In this document: in pieces, positions 25,345 to 33,628 of the stretch | Position numbering within the stretch: position 1 is the first letter of the stretch | Layout of the letters: the number at the start of each line of letters is the position of its first letter | DNA from: Sphingomonas sp. CL5.1 | GTDB taxonomy: Bacteria > Pseudomonadota > Alphaproteobacteria > Sphingomonadales > Sphingomonadaceae | Assembly: GCF_013344685.1 (NCBI RefSeq) | Contig: NZ_CP050137.1 | Location: forward strand, 2,050,001-2,114,000 | Direction of reading: 5' to 3' | DNA: 64,000 bases | The notes under the pieces: generated by a model | The model's database searches: none | What the model saw: only the letters and a program-made list of their open reading frames with translations | Told to the model about the DNA's origin: nothing | Made by a program: the position numbers and the translations under genes

Positions 25345-26517
25345 TTAAAGCATTCTGATCAGGTCCCGATCAAGTTCCGCAGGGCGCGCAGTGCCGAGAT
25401 GCAGCAATGTGCGTGACAACTCGGTCCTGAGCAGGTCCAGCGCCTTCACCGAGCCTCTGCACCCTGCCGCGAGCGCCCCATAGAGCGCCGCGCGTCCGAT
25501 AAAGCAGAACGCCGCACCAGTGGCCGTGGCGATCGCGACGTCCTCGCCACGCCGAATGCCACCGTCGAACATCAGCAAGGGCCTGGCTGAAGCCGGAACG
25601 GTTGCCACGATCTCATCGAGGGCATCCAGCGAGGCGACGGCGGCGCCCATGCGATTGCCGCCGTGGTTCGAGACAGTGACGGCATCGGCGCCGACGTCCT
25701 TGGCCCTGACGATGTCGTCGGGATGGACAAGTCCCTTGAGGACGAGCTTGCCGGACCACCGCTGGCGAACCCGTTCGACCTCACGCCAGCCGGCGCCTGA
25801 GATCATTTGCGCGCCGACGAATTGAAGCACGTCACGCGCCGACGCGCGTCCGTCCACATAGCGCGCCCAGCCTTCGAGCCGCGGCGTCCGGCCCACCCGC
25901 GCATAAGCCAGCGCCCAGGCCGGATGACGCATCGTTTGCCACAGGACGGCGGGCCAGGATCGTGGCGGTATGTTCAGTGGTGGCCTGATACCGGTAGCGG
26001 TCACATAGTCGGAGGCCGGAGAGACCGGCATGTCGATCGTATGGACCAAGACCTCGACACCGCAATTCTCGGCCCGGCAAATGAAGTCGTCGGTGATTGC
26101 CGGATCGCGCGCGGAATAGAGCTGCTGCCATATCCGCCCGGGCGCGATGCGCGCGATCGTTTCGACGTCCGCGACGGTGCCGACTGATAAAATGAACGGC
26201 ACATCCGCCGCCACCGCCGCCTCCGCGAGGGCGACGTCCGCGCCCGGCCACATCTTGCCTGCATAGCCAATGGCCGAAATGCCGATGGGAGCGGCATAGC
26301 GCCGGCCGAAGATCGTCGTCGACAAATCGACGGTCACCGGCTCCTCGGTCAGGCGCGACTGCAGTCGTCGGCGGTCGAACGCGGCGACACTGGCGATCGC
26401 GCCGCGGCCGTCGCCGGTTCCCTGCTCCATCGGCTGGAACACGAACGGAGGGACACGCTTCCGAGCAAGCCGGCGCAGGTCATTGATTGAGCACACCCGG
26501 TCGAGTTTCGATACCAT
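25345..26517 (-). CDS. FMN-dependent alpha-hydroxyacid dehydrogenase/oxidase
   Basis: 390 residues. FMN-binding elements of the lactate/mandelate/glycolate oxidase family are present: FVFQPMEQGTGD at the start, PIGISAIGYAGKMWPGAD, LVLKGLVHPDDIVRA and VSNHGGNR with the active-site His, then MFDGGIRRGEDVA. The family oxidises 2-hydroxyacids to 2-oxoacids. The start ATG overlaps the end of the broken GMC gene, and the ribosome site is supplied by a purine-rich tandem repeat (26520-26543 on the other strand). It may act on a hydroxyacid formed by the aldolase or hydrolase of the block. Confidence 0.87.
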   Translation of the reverse strand: MVSKLDRVCSINDLRRLARKRVPPFVFQPMEQGTGDGRGAIASVAAFDRRRLQSRLTEEPVTVDLSTTIFGRRYAAPIGISAIGYAGKMWPGADVALAEAAVAADVPFILSVGTVADVETIARIAPGRIWQQLYSARDPAITDDFICRAENCGVEVLVHTIDMPVSPASDYVTATGIRPPLNIPPRSWPAVLWQTMRHPAWALAYARVGRTPRLEGWARYVDGRASARDVLQFVGAQMISGAGWREVERVRQRWSGKLVLKGLVHPDDIVRAKDVGADAVTVSNHGGNRMGAAVASLDALDEIVATVPASARPLLMFDGGIRRGEDVAIATATGAAFCFIGRAALYGALAAGCRGSVKALDLLRTELSRTLLHLGTARPAELDRDLIRML

Positions 26518-27224
26518 CACCCTCGCTCCCTCGCTCCCTCGCTGCGCGGCTTGTGGGGCGGCTGCCGGGCGTCGACGCCGGTCCAGACCGTGAGATTAGG
26601 AAGATGGCGACGCGGCTTGAGATAAGCGGTCGCCGTGCTCGCGCGTCTGCCTTTTTCGACCATGTGGTCCGAGGGGCCACAACCCTCCAGATCACCGCCG
26701 TTGATATCGTCGGTGCGACTATAACCGACCTCTTCGTCTGCCTGCAGAAGGGCGCGGGCGAGAGGACCGGGCTCGCCGGAGAAGCACACCTCGATCGGCC
26801 CGTGCTGTCCGTGAAACATATCGGGGCGCTGGTGCTCCGGGCGGTGAAAATAGCGCAGGACATCGTCAAAGCTCCAGCCTTCCTACCCTTCGCGTGCCCA
26901 CTGGCCGTAATCGGCGGGATGCCCGCGGGCATAAGTAAGACCATTGACGGATGTGCCGCCCCCCAGGACCGCGCCTTCGAACAAGGACATGCTGCGACCG
27001 TTCAGGGCGGGATTGGGCTCGCAGGCGAGCGACTTCGTGAAACGCCCAGAGCGCAGCACGGTCGTCATACCGGCGGGCATTTTCAGCAACAGAGAGCGGT
27101 CGGCCGGACCGCGCTCCAGCAACAGGATCCTGGCGGTCGTCCGGTCGGCGAGCCGCGAGGCGATGATCGCGCCGGCGGCGCCGGAGCCGACGACGATGTA
27201 ATCGTAGGATGAGTGCTTCGCCAT
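26517..27224 (-). pseudogene. GMC oxidoreductase, truncated and with in-frame stop
   Basis: From ATG 27224 the frame encodes the FAD-binding start YDYIVVGSGAAGAIIASRLA and GAVLGGGTSVNGLTYARGHP. After WAREG there is a TAG (26883-26885), but the same frame continues with the expected GMC sequence (EGWSFDDVLRYFHRPEHQRP, later TATAYLKPR and NLTVWTGV). It breaks off at the tandem repeat before 26517. About 235 of the normal 530-560 codons remain and the catalytic His domain is gone. An intact GMC gene is at 33629-35299. Confidence 0.8.
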
Positions 27225-27430
27225 GTCAGCGCACACGCCGCAATATTGGGTGGCTTCCGGCACCTGTCATCCTCCCACGATGACTCGCTCAGCGAATGGC
27301 GATGGTGTCTCCACGTGCGTCGATCTCATTGTTCGGCACCCACGGTGCGACAGCTGGCCCGGCCGAAAGCCGGAGTTCGCGCACATAAGAGCCCGGCTCG
27401 GCGCGGAATGGTTGGAAACCTCGGGGCCCA

Positions 27431-28324
27431 TCAGGCGCTCACCGGCTCGATGGCCGCAAGGCGCTCCTGAACGATCGCCGCCTCGTCCGGGGGGAGCGAC
27501 ATGAGTGGCGCGATCGTATTTCGCCACGCAGGATCGCCAAGCCGGCTGGCGATCACATGCTTGATGCCGGGGACCAGCGGCAATCCATCGAAGATCGCGC
27601 GAATGGCGACCGCCCGCGCGAGGGCGGTCTCGTCGCCATCCTGGAAAGCGCGCCCGCAATCGACCGAGTTCAGATTGGCGGTGGCCGAGATACACCCGGC
27701 AAAGGCGCCGCCGCGCGCCTCGATCAAGACCCCCTCGTTCGAGGGGAAAACGTCGAGTGTCGACGAGAGGCCGGCGATCGTTCGCGCATAGGAAAGATCG
27801 CCTGAGGAGTCCTTCAGCCCGGCGATGCGATGACCGAAGGTCGCTACGAGCAGACTGACCAGGTCGGGCGTGTAGGTGATGCCGCTCAGCGCCGGGAAAT
27901 TGTAAAGGTAGAGCGGAATGTCATGCTGCGCCGTCGCATCGGCGATGGCGCCGATGTAGCGCGCGATGCCTTCGTTGGTCACCGGCTTGTAGTAGAAGGG
28001 CGGAAGAATCAGCGCGCCGGCGAATCCGACTGTCGCCGCGGCTGTCGTGAGCGCCACTGCGTCCGTGACCGACGCCGCTCCCGTGCCGACCATGAAGCGT
28101 GCCAGTGGAAGTCCGGCGTCCGCGACCGCCTTCATCACCGACAAGCGTTGCCTGAGACTAAAGGACGTCGCCTCGCCAGTCGTGCCGAGGAGATTTAGGC
28201 CGTTGCAGCCATGGTCGAGCAAATAGCGCGCATGCGCGAGCAGGCGCTCGATATCGGGCTCGCCCCGTTCGTCAACAGGCGTGGAGATAGCGGCGATGAC
28301 GCCGCGCAGGCTGCGATCAGACAT
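27431..28324 (-). CDS. Dihydrodipicolinate synthase/N-acetylneuraminate lyase-family aldolase
   Basis: 297 residues, start after AAAGGAT. Class I aldolase marks of the DapA superfamily are GTTGEATSFS (phosphate/carboxylate loop), YLYNFPALSG (Tyr) and AGLKDSSGD with the Schiff-base Lys. Catabolic members include 2-keto acid aldolases and hydratase-aldolases that release pyruvate from aromatic side chains. Core dapA is usually not in such a context, so a pathway aldolase is more likely than lysine synthesis. The 206-bp gap to the broken GMC gene shows nothing I can identify. Confidence 0.83.
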   Translation of the reverse strand: MSDRSLRGVIAAISTPVDERGEPDIERLLAHARYLLDHGCNGLNLLGTTGEATSFSLRQRLSVMKAVADAGLPLARFMVGTGAASVTDAVALTTAAATVGFAGALILPPFYYKPVTNEGIARYIGAIADATAQHDIPLYLYNFPALSGITYTPDLVSLLVATFGHRIAGLKDSSGDLSYARTIAGLSSTLDVFPSNEGVLIEARGGAFAGCISATANLNSVDCGRAFQDGDETALARAVAIRAIFDGLPLVPGIKHVIASRLGDPAWRNTIAPLMSLPPDEAAIVQERLAAIEPVSA

Positions 28325-28374
28325 GACGATCCTTTGCGTTAGGTCGATGTTCGTGGTGCGCGCTCATTGCGCCG

Positions 28375-28803
28375 TTACCGCTCCAGCAGCTTCGCGAATG
28401 CCGCTACCGCAGCGGCGGCACATTCCCGGTCCTGCGCTGGTGTGCCGGAGGAGATCCCGACCGCGCCAACGACGTCGCCGCCGACGACAAGGGGCATTCC
28501 CCCGCCAACGATGCAGATGCGGCCGCCAAGCGCGACATTGAGCCCAAATAACGGTGAACCCGGCTGGCTGAGGTCAGCGAGTTCGTGGGTCGGTCGACGG
28601 GCCGACGCGGCGGTGAACGCTTTGTCCATCGCCACCTGGATCGAGTGAATCTTGCCGCCGTCCATTCGCTGGAAGGCGAGGAGGTATCCGCTCTCGTCGA
28701 CCACCGCGATGCACATCGGGACGCCGATTTCGAGCGCGCGTTCGCGCGCAGCGGCGACGAGCAAGACGGCCTCATGCGCATCCAGTCGTTTGATCTCTAT
28801 CAT
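28375..28803 (-). CDS. GlcG/HbpS-like heme-binding-fold protein
   Basis: 142 residues; the start at 28803 has GGAGAGG just upstream. It is a DUF336/GlcG domain throughout: AARERALEIGVPMCIAVVDE, the MDKAFTAA segment and GGGMPLVVGGDVVGAVGISS. Such proteins accompany glycolate, propanediol and 2-hydroxyacid utilisation genes, often with unknown biochemical role. It is the first gene of the leftward unit with the aldolase (50 bases on), and a palindromic operator lies 29 bases upstream. Confidence 0.83.
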   Translation of the reverse strand: MIEIKRLDAHEAVLLVAAARERALEIGVPMCIAVVDESGYLLAFQRMDGGKIHSIQVAMDKAFTAASARRPTHELADLSQPGSPLFGLNVALGGRICIVGGGMPLVVGGDVVGAVGISSGTPAQDRECAAAAVAAFAKLLER

Positions 28804-28831
28804 CGCCTCTCCGCATGCCGTCATTTCCTGG

Positions 28832-28842
28832 ACCAATTTGGT
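28832..28842. promoter_or_regulatory. ACCAATTTGGT palindrome, putative GntR operator
   Basis: This is an 11-bp perfect palindrome in the divergent gap between the GlcG-like gene (leftward, start 28803) and the cupin gene (rightward, start 29048). Ninety bases separate it from the second copy at 28932-28944. Confidence 0.65.
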
Positions 28843-28931
28843 TGAAGTAATCAAAATTGCCAGCCCATGCAATAGCCGACGGCGGCAATGGCAAGGGCCT
28901 GCCAAGGCGTCAAACTATCGACTGAGGCATT

Positions 28932-28944
28932 GACCAAATTGGTC
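28932..28944. promoter_or_regulatory. GACCAAATTGGTC palindrome, putative GntR operator
   Basis: This is a 13-bp perfect palindrome preceded by TT, facing the rightward cupin-FAH-amidohydrolase unit. The two divergent units thus each have their own site. Confidence 0.68.
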
Positions 28945-29047
28945 TTGGGTGACAGAATCGAGCGGATTGAAGCGAGACTCGATGCGACCGCGCGGCCGCC
29001 GGACAGACGCCGCGACACTGACGCGGCCGATGGTCCCAGGAGAGAAA

Positions 29048-29533
29048 ATGATGCATACGATTGTCGTACAGTCCGAGCCAGGCCCGCCCGATGACCCGCG
29101 AGGACATTGGCACGAGATCATGCAGTGCGAGTTCGAGGCGAATAAATTCAATGGCGCGGTCGGCAGTGTGCTGGTTTCGGAAGCGGACAATTGCCGTGTT
29201 TGGCATCTTCATCTGCCGCCCGGCGGGCTCCTGACCTTCCATCGGCACGTGCTCGATTATTTCTGGACGGCTGTCACCGCTGGCGTGGCACGAGGCTATT
29301 ACGAGGATGGCAGGATCGTCGATGTCCATCATTATCCTGGCGAGACGCGGCATTTCAAACATGGCCCCGGCGAGTATTTCGTGCATGCCATCGAGAATGT
29401 CGGTGATACCGAGCTGATCTTCGTGACGGTGGAGTTCTTGCCGGGCGACAACCCGGCGATCGACATCCCGGATTCGCTCCGTCTCCTCAAGCGGCGCGAA
29501 GCGGCCGGTCTGATCGACATGCCGCATGACTGA
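29048..29533 (+). CDS. Cupin-domain protein
   Basis: 161 residues; ATG 29048 has AGGAGAG upstream. The cupin core is visible as WHLHLPPGGLLTFHRHVLDY and, later, GPGEYFVHAIENVGDTELIF; candidate metal ligands are His in LTFHRH and in FVHAIEN. It is too short for a bicupin dioxygenase, so it may be an isomerase, a small dioxygenase or a binding protein. It is the first gene of a tight unit with the FAH enzyme (8-bp overlap) and an amidohydrolase. The exact reaction is unknown. Confidence 0.78.
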   Translation: MMHTIVVQSEPGPPDDPRGHWHEIMQCEFEANKFNGAVGSVLVSEADNCRVWHLHLPPGGLLTFHRHVLDYFWTAVTAGVARGYYEDGRIVDVHHYPGETRHFKHGPGEYFVHAIENVGDTELIFVTVEFLPGDNPAIDIPDSLRLLKRREAAGLIDMPHD

Positions 29534-30230
29534 GGGCGCGGCGGCGCAATGGGCGATCGCGCCGGACGATCGGCCTTGCGTGACCGTCGCCGACGGATCG
29601 ACCTTTCCCGTTCACCGGATCTGGTGTGTCGGCAGGAACTATTCCGAGCACGCACGCGAAATGGGCGGGGACCCGACGCGCGAACCGCCGTTCTTTTTCG
29701 CCAAGCCGGCCGACGCGGTGGTTCCGTCGGGAAGCAAATTGCGGTTCCCGCGCGCGACCGACGAACTGCACCACGAGGTCGAGCTCGTCGTCGCGATCGG
29801 TGGTCACGGTTCGGACCTGTCGCCCGAAGAGGCGCGGCGGCTGATCTTCGGCTATGCCGTCGGCCTCGACATGACCCGCCGCGATCGGCAGGCGGAGGCC
29901 AAGGCGACCGCGCGGCCGTGGGAGATCGGCAAGGCGTTCGATCAGTCGTGCCCGATCAGCGAGATCCGGCTGGCGGCGGAAACGGGCGATCTCGCGGCTG
30001 GCGCGATCACGCTTTCGGTGAACGGCGCAGAGCGGCAGTCAGGCGACCTTGCCGACATGATCTGGTCACCGGCGGAATGCATCGCGGCGCTAAGCCGCAT
30101 CGTTGACGTGTTTCCGGGCGATCTGATCCTGACGGGGACGCCGGCGGGTGTCGGTCCCGTGGTTGCCGGCGACACGCTTCGCGCGACCTGCGAGGGGGTC
30201 GGCGAGCTTTCGATAACCTATGAGCGCTGA
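29526..30230 (+). CDS. Fumarylacetoacetate hydrolase-family enzyme, fumarylpyruvate-hydrolase-like
   Basis: 234 residues. Family marks are IWCVGRNYSEHAREMG, PPFFFAKPADAVVPSG, the metal-binding HHEVELVVAIG, FGYAVGLDMTRRDRQ and LTGTPAGVGPV. The pattern CVGRNY..HAREMG..PFFF.KPADA is what I recall for fumarylpyruvate hydrolases (NagK) of the gentisate route, which split fumarylpyruvate into fumarate and pyruvate. No gentisate dioxygenase is evident in the window, so the precise beta-diketone substrate is open. It overlaps the cupin gene by 8 bases. Confidence 0.85.
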   Translation: MTEGAAAQWAIAPDDRPCVTVADGSTFPVHRIWCVGRNYSEHAREMGGDPTREPPFFFAKPADAVVPSGSKLRFPRATDELHHEVELVVAIGGHGSDLSPEEARRLIFGYAVGLDMTRRDRQAEAKATARPWEIGKAFDQSCPISEIRLAAETGDLAAGAITLSVNGAERQSGDLADMIWSPAECIAALSRIVDVFPGDLILTGTPAGVGPVVAGDTLRATCEGVGELSITYER

Positions 30231-30247
30231 TGCGGGGAAGGACAAAC

Positions 30248-31057
30248 ATGCTGATCGTCGATTCCCAGATTCATTTGTGGACCAATCCGGGCGGCCCGCC
30301 GCATCACCGCCAGACGCCCTATACGGCGCCGCTTGCGCTTGCCGATATGGACGAGGCGGGGGTTGCCCGCGCGATCAATTGCCCCGCTATCTGGGATAGC
30401 GAGGCGAACGACTATGCGGTCACCGTGGCCCAGGCGCATCCAAACAGGTTTGCGACGATGGGCTGGTTTCCGCTTTCCTCGCCGCTCACGAAGGATGAGA
30501 TCGCGGCCTTCCTCGACCGGCCGGGAATGGTGGGGCTGCGCTTTGTCCTGATGCGCCCCGACGATGTTGAAGCCTGGCGGGCCGGCGGGTTGGACTGGCT
30601 GTGGGCAGCGGCGGACGATCTGGCGTGCCCGGTCGCCCTGATCATGCCCAAGGCGATCCTGCCCGACATCGATCCGCTTGCCGCGCGGTTCCCGCATATT
30701 CCCTTTCTGCTCGACCATCTCAACATCGGGCCGCAGGAAAAATTGCCCGACGCGATGAACCATCTCGACACGTTGCTCGCGCTTGCCGCTCACCCCAACG
30801 TCGCGGTCAAGGCGAGCGCCACGCCGAGCATGAGCAACGGCGCCTATCCCTTCGAGGATGTGTCTCCCTATCTGGAACGGATATTCGCGGCCTATGGCCC
30901 GGAGCGGATGTTCTGGGGGACGGACTTCACCCGAATGCACATCACGCTGCGCGAGTGCATCGAAATGTTCACCGACCATTTGCCGTGGCTGAAGGGAAAC
31001 GACCTCGACATGGTGATGGGCCGATCGATCTGCGACTGGGTGAAATGGCCGGCTTGA
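30248..31057 (+). CDS. Amidohydrolase-2 family protein (metal-dependent hydrolase/decarboxylase)
   Basis: 269 residues; ATG 30248 with GAAGGA upstream. The N-terminus LIVDSQIHLWTNPGG has Gln where the first His of the HxH metal motif is usual, a variant known in this family. VGLRFVLM, PFLLDHLNIG and RMFWGTDFTRMH (terminal Asp) follow. Members hydrolyse lactones or decarboxylate aromatic acids (gamma-resorcylate and related). It lies 17 bases after the FAH gene, so a lactonase or decarboxylase step in the same pathway is plausible. Confidence 0.82.
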   Translation: MLIVDSQIHLWTNPGGPPHHRQTPYTAPLALADMDEAGVARAINCPAIWDSEANDYAVTVAQAHPNRFATMGWFPLSSPLTKDEIAAFLDRPGMVGLRFVLMRPDDVEAWRAGGLDWLWAAADDLACPVALIMPKAILPDIDPLAARFPHIPFLLDHLNIGPQEKLPDAMNHLDTLLALAAHPNVAVKASATPSMSNGAYPFEDVSPYLERIFAAYGPERMFWGTDFTRMHITLRECIEMFTDHLPWLKGNDLDMVMGRSICDWVKWPA

Positions 31058-31556
31058 CGCCACGAGCGACGTTCCGTCGGGCGGCCGCCTGTATCGAGGC
31101 GTGCGCTCCCCGAATAGCATTCCTCACCTGTGCGGCATCACCAGATATATGGCATTGGTCGCGCGGCGGGTGATTTTCGCGATCGCGTCGAGATCGGGCA
31201 GGTGTTCGAGCTGGGCGCTATCGATCGAATGTCCCTGAGTACCGCTTCTCTATCCGCTCCTGGGCTTCCGCTCCCGGCTTTTCGAGAACATGAGGCAGAA
31301 GGAAACACCCCGCGCTCCAGGTGATGCCGCAGTTCCGCATGACTTCGCGCGAGCCGGTAACGGAGGTGCTGTCCGAGCATCACGCTCATCGCTGCCTCGA
31401 TCCTGATAAGGATTTCGTCATCGGCGAGGCAAGGACGGACGCGTTGCAATGCGACGTGGAGCACGCCATCGCTCGCTATTGTCGACTCCAGGCGACCAGG
31501 TCGGCCATCGACATCGGCTTTGCTCTCGCTAGTCCCGCGTGCGCCGGCGGGGGGTG
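31058..31556. other. Degenerate stretch without an intact gene
   Basis: No frame is convincing. On the minus strand, 31410-31515 encodes GRPGRLESTIASDGVLHVAL and then DDEILIRIEAA, which looks like the N-terminus of a zinc-type alcohol/quinone dehydrogenase. It then runs into unrelated sequence, and short pieces in other frames (HHLERGVFLLPHVLEKPG; LDAIAKITRRATNAIYLV) look like the end of another protein. I read it as decayed gene fragments; identity is weak. Confidence 0.35.
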
Positions 31557-32186
31557 TCACGGCCGCGGAATGTCATTGATCCAGACGGGGACGTCATAGC
31601 CGCGCTGGACCGCCGGCCGGTCGGCGAGCGAAACGTACCAGCGGCGCACGTTGGGAAATTCGTTCAGGTCGATGCCCTGCCAGTCGAACCGCGAGATCCA
31701 GGGCCATGCCGCGATATCGGCGATCGAATAATCGTCGGCGATAAAGTCGCGGTCTTCCAGCCGCCGGTCGAGCACGCCGTAGAGTCGCTTCGCTTCCGAC
31801 AGATAGCGTTCGCGCGCATAATCCGACGCATCGGGACTGTAATGGACGAAATGGTGGACCTGGCCCAGCATCGGCCCCAACCCGCCCACCTGCCACATCA
31901 GCCATTCGATCGTGCGCATGCGGCACTCGTGCTCGGTCGAGAGCAATTTGCCGGATTTCTCAGCGAGGTAGATCAGGATCGCTCCCGACTCCATGAGCGT
32001 CGCGCCGGTTTCGCGATCGACGATCGCCGGGATGCGATTATTGGGCGCGATTTTCAGAAATTCTGCACCGAATTGCTCGCCCTTGCGGATGTCGATCGGA
32101 TGAAAGGTGTAGGGCAGGCCCATTTCCTCTAGCGCAATCGAGATCTTGCGGCCGTTCGGCGTGGGAAAGCTATAAAGATCGATCAT
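31557..32186 (-). CDS. Glutathione S-transferase (YfcG/Nu-class-like)
   Basis: 209 residues; the start at 32186 overlaps nothing and follows the alcohol dehydrogenase stop by 10 bases. The thioredoxin-like N-domain has DLYSFPTPNGRKISIALEEM, NNRIPAIVD and the glutathione-binding MESGAILIYLAEKSG. The C-domain has WLMWQVGGLGPMLGQVHHFV and SIADIAAWPWI. The TPNGRK active-site loop resembles the disulfide reductase-type Nu GSTs (YfcG, YghU). It could remove a glutathione adduct or isomerise an unsaturated diketo acid in the pathway. Confidence 0.88.
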   Translation of the reverse strand: MIDLYSFPTPNGRKISIALEEMGLPYTFHPIDIRKGEQFGAEFLKIAPNNRIPAIVDRETGATLMESGAILIYLAEKSGKLLSTEHECRMRTIEWLMWQVGGLGPMLGQVHHFVHYSPDASDYARERYLSEAKRLYGVLDRRLEDRDFIADDYSIADIAAWPWISRFDWQGIDLNEFPNVRRWYVSLADRPAVQRGYDVPVWINDIPRP

Positions 32187-32196
32187 GACGGGAACC

Positions 32197-33324
32197 TCAA
32201 TCCTGGGGGCGAACGACGACCTTGATCGCATTGTCGACACGATTCCGGGCATAGCGGATCGCCTCGGGCAGGTCCGCCATGGCAAAGGTGTGCGAATGAA
32301 TCAGCGCGGCATCGAAGCGCTTCGCCGCCATCAGTGCCATGGCGCGGCGGACGGCGCTCTTTCCTTCACCGCGAATGCCGTAGAGATAGATGTTGTTGAT
32401 CACCGCATGGGCGAGGTCGATGTTCGAAAGCCCGTGCGGGAACGCGGCGAGGCAGATCTTGCCGCCGCGGCTGCACATGTGGATCGCATCGTTGATCGAT
32501 TGCTCGGTGCCCGCGCAGTCGATCACATAATCGGCGCCGACGCCGCCGGTCAGCGCGCGTACGCGCGCCACGGCATCCTCCTCGCGACCGTTGATGAGCG
32601 CATCGGCCCCGAGCTTGTCGCCGATCGCTAGCCGGTTTTCGCGCGTGCCGATAAGGATGGCCGGCGCGGCGCCGAGCGCCTTGGCGACGCCGACCGCCAG
32701 CAGCCCGATCGGCCCGGGGCCGATGATGGCGACGCTTTCGCCGGCGACGAGACCGCCTAGTTCGGTCAGGCCATACATCGAGGTGCCGGCGGTGACCGCG
32801 AGCGTCGCGACCTCGTCGCTCATGTCATCGGGAACGCGCACCAGCGTGTTGACGTGGTTGACCGCATATTCCGCAAAACCGCCGTCGGTCGTGAAGCCGT
32901 TGGCGCGATGCCCCTTGTCGTGGTCGCCATAATTCTGACCATAGTTGAGGCAGGAGGTGTACATGCCCGCGCGGCACCGCCGGCATTGCCCGCACCCGGC
33001 ATGGACCTCGACCGAGACGCGATCGCCGACCTGATAGTCTCCCACGCCCGGACCGAGGGTCGCGACGGTACCCATATATTCATGCCCCGGCGTGAAATCC
33101 TGACGGAACGGCAGTTTCCCGTTGATCAGCGCTGGCGGGCCGTTCGCGATGATGTCGAGATCGGTTGCGCAGATCGCTACGGCGTCGATACGGACGAGGA
33201 CCTCGGCAAAGCCCGGCGTCGGGATCGCTTTACGACCAAGGCGAAGCTCGTTCGGCCCGTCGAGCACCCAGGCGCGCATGCCGCCGTTGGCTGAATCTTC
33301 CTGTCGTTCCGTCGCCAAATCCAT
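32197..33324 (-). CDS. Zinc-dependent alcohol dehydrogenase (MDR family)
   Basis: 375 residues. The catalytic zinc region is AICATDLDII and TPGHEYMGTV; the structural zinc site has four cysteines, CGQCRRCRAGMYTSC. The coenzyme motif is IIGPGPIGLLAVGVAKALGA. The family uses NAD(P)H to oxidise alcohols to aldehydes or ketones. It is the first gene of the leftward unit with the GST; ACCAA half-sites lie 50-75 bases upstream of its start. An earlier internal ATG (MRAWVLDG) is a possible alternative start. Confidence 0.9.
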   Translation of the reverse strand: MDLATERQEDSANGGMRAWVLDGPNELRLGRKAIPTPGFAEVLVRIDAVAICATDLDIIANGPPALINGKLPFRQDFTPGHEYMGTVATLGPGVGDYQVGDRVSVEVHAGCGQCRRCRAGMYTSCLNYGQNYGDHDKGHRANGFTTDGGFAEYAVNHVNTLVRVPDDMSDEVATLAVTAGTSMYGLTELGGLVAGESVAIIGPGPIGLLAVGVAKALGAAPAILIGTRENRLAIGDKLGADALINGREEDAVARVRALTGGVGADYVIDCAGTEQSINDAIHMCSRGGKICLAAFPHGLSNIDLAHAVINNIYLYGIRGEGKSAVRRAMALMAAKRFDAALIHSHTFAMADLPEAIRYARNRVDNAIKVVVRPQD

Positions 33325-33375
33325 CTCCTCGCCCTCTTGTTCGTGCCAAGATATCAGCCGAGGTATCGGTGGTAT

Positions 33376-33400
33376 AAACCAATGTCAACCAATTCAACCC
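33376..33400. promoter_or_regulatory. Tandem ACCAAT half-sites upstream of alcohol dehydrogenase
   Basis: AAACCAATGTCAACCAATTC followed by AACCC contains two or three copies of the half-site at about 11-base spacing, 52 bases before the leftward start at 33324. It lacks a full palindrome, so it is a weaker candidate operator. Confidence 0.4.
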
Positions 33401-33496
33401 TTTCAGGGTGACGCGAGACATTGTGCGCGTCAAGGCGTGAAAGCGACATTGATGGCTCATGTTCCGCTTTATGTTTGCCCTTGCTATCCCGTATCG

Positions 33497-33523
33497 GTCC
33501 AATTACGCAACCGTATTGGTTGA
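33497..33523. promoter_or_regulatory. AACCGTATTGGTT dyad upstream of GMC oxidoreductase
   Basis: GGTCCAATTACGCAACCGTA and TTGGTTG include AACC-N5-GGTT (33509-33521), close to the island palindrome, 106 bases before the GMC start. Confidence 0.4.
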
Positions 33524-33628
33524 AGAAGCGACCGGCGCGCCGGCGGCGAGACTGGTTTGACTGACTGGCTCGATGGGCAGCTATGCCGCTCAAGTCTGAC
33601 AGTGGCCGGAGAGGAGCAGGAAGAACGG

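Noticed and set aside
26521..26543. CTCGCTCC tandem repeat as a CRISPR or phase-variable tract
   Set aside because: There are only about three 8-bp units, no spacers, and it is not inside an intact gene.
27225..27430. Possible small gene between the broken GMC gene and the aldolase
   Set aside because: The frames present lack ribosome sites and motifs; I treat the gap as non-coding.
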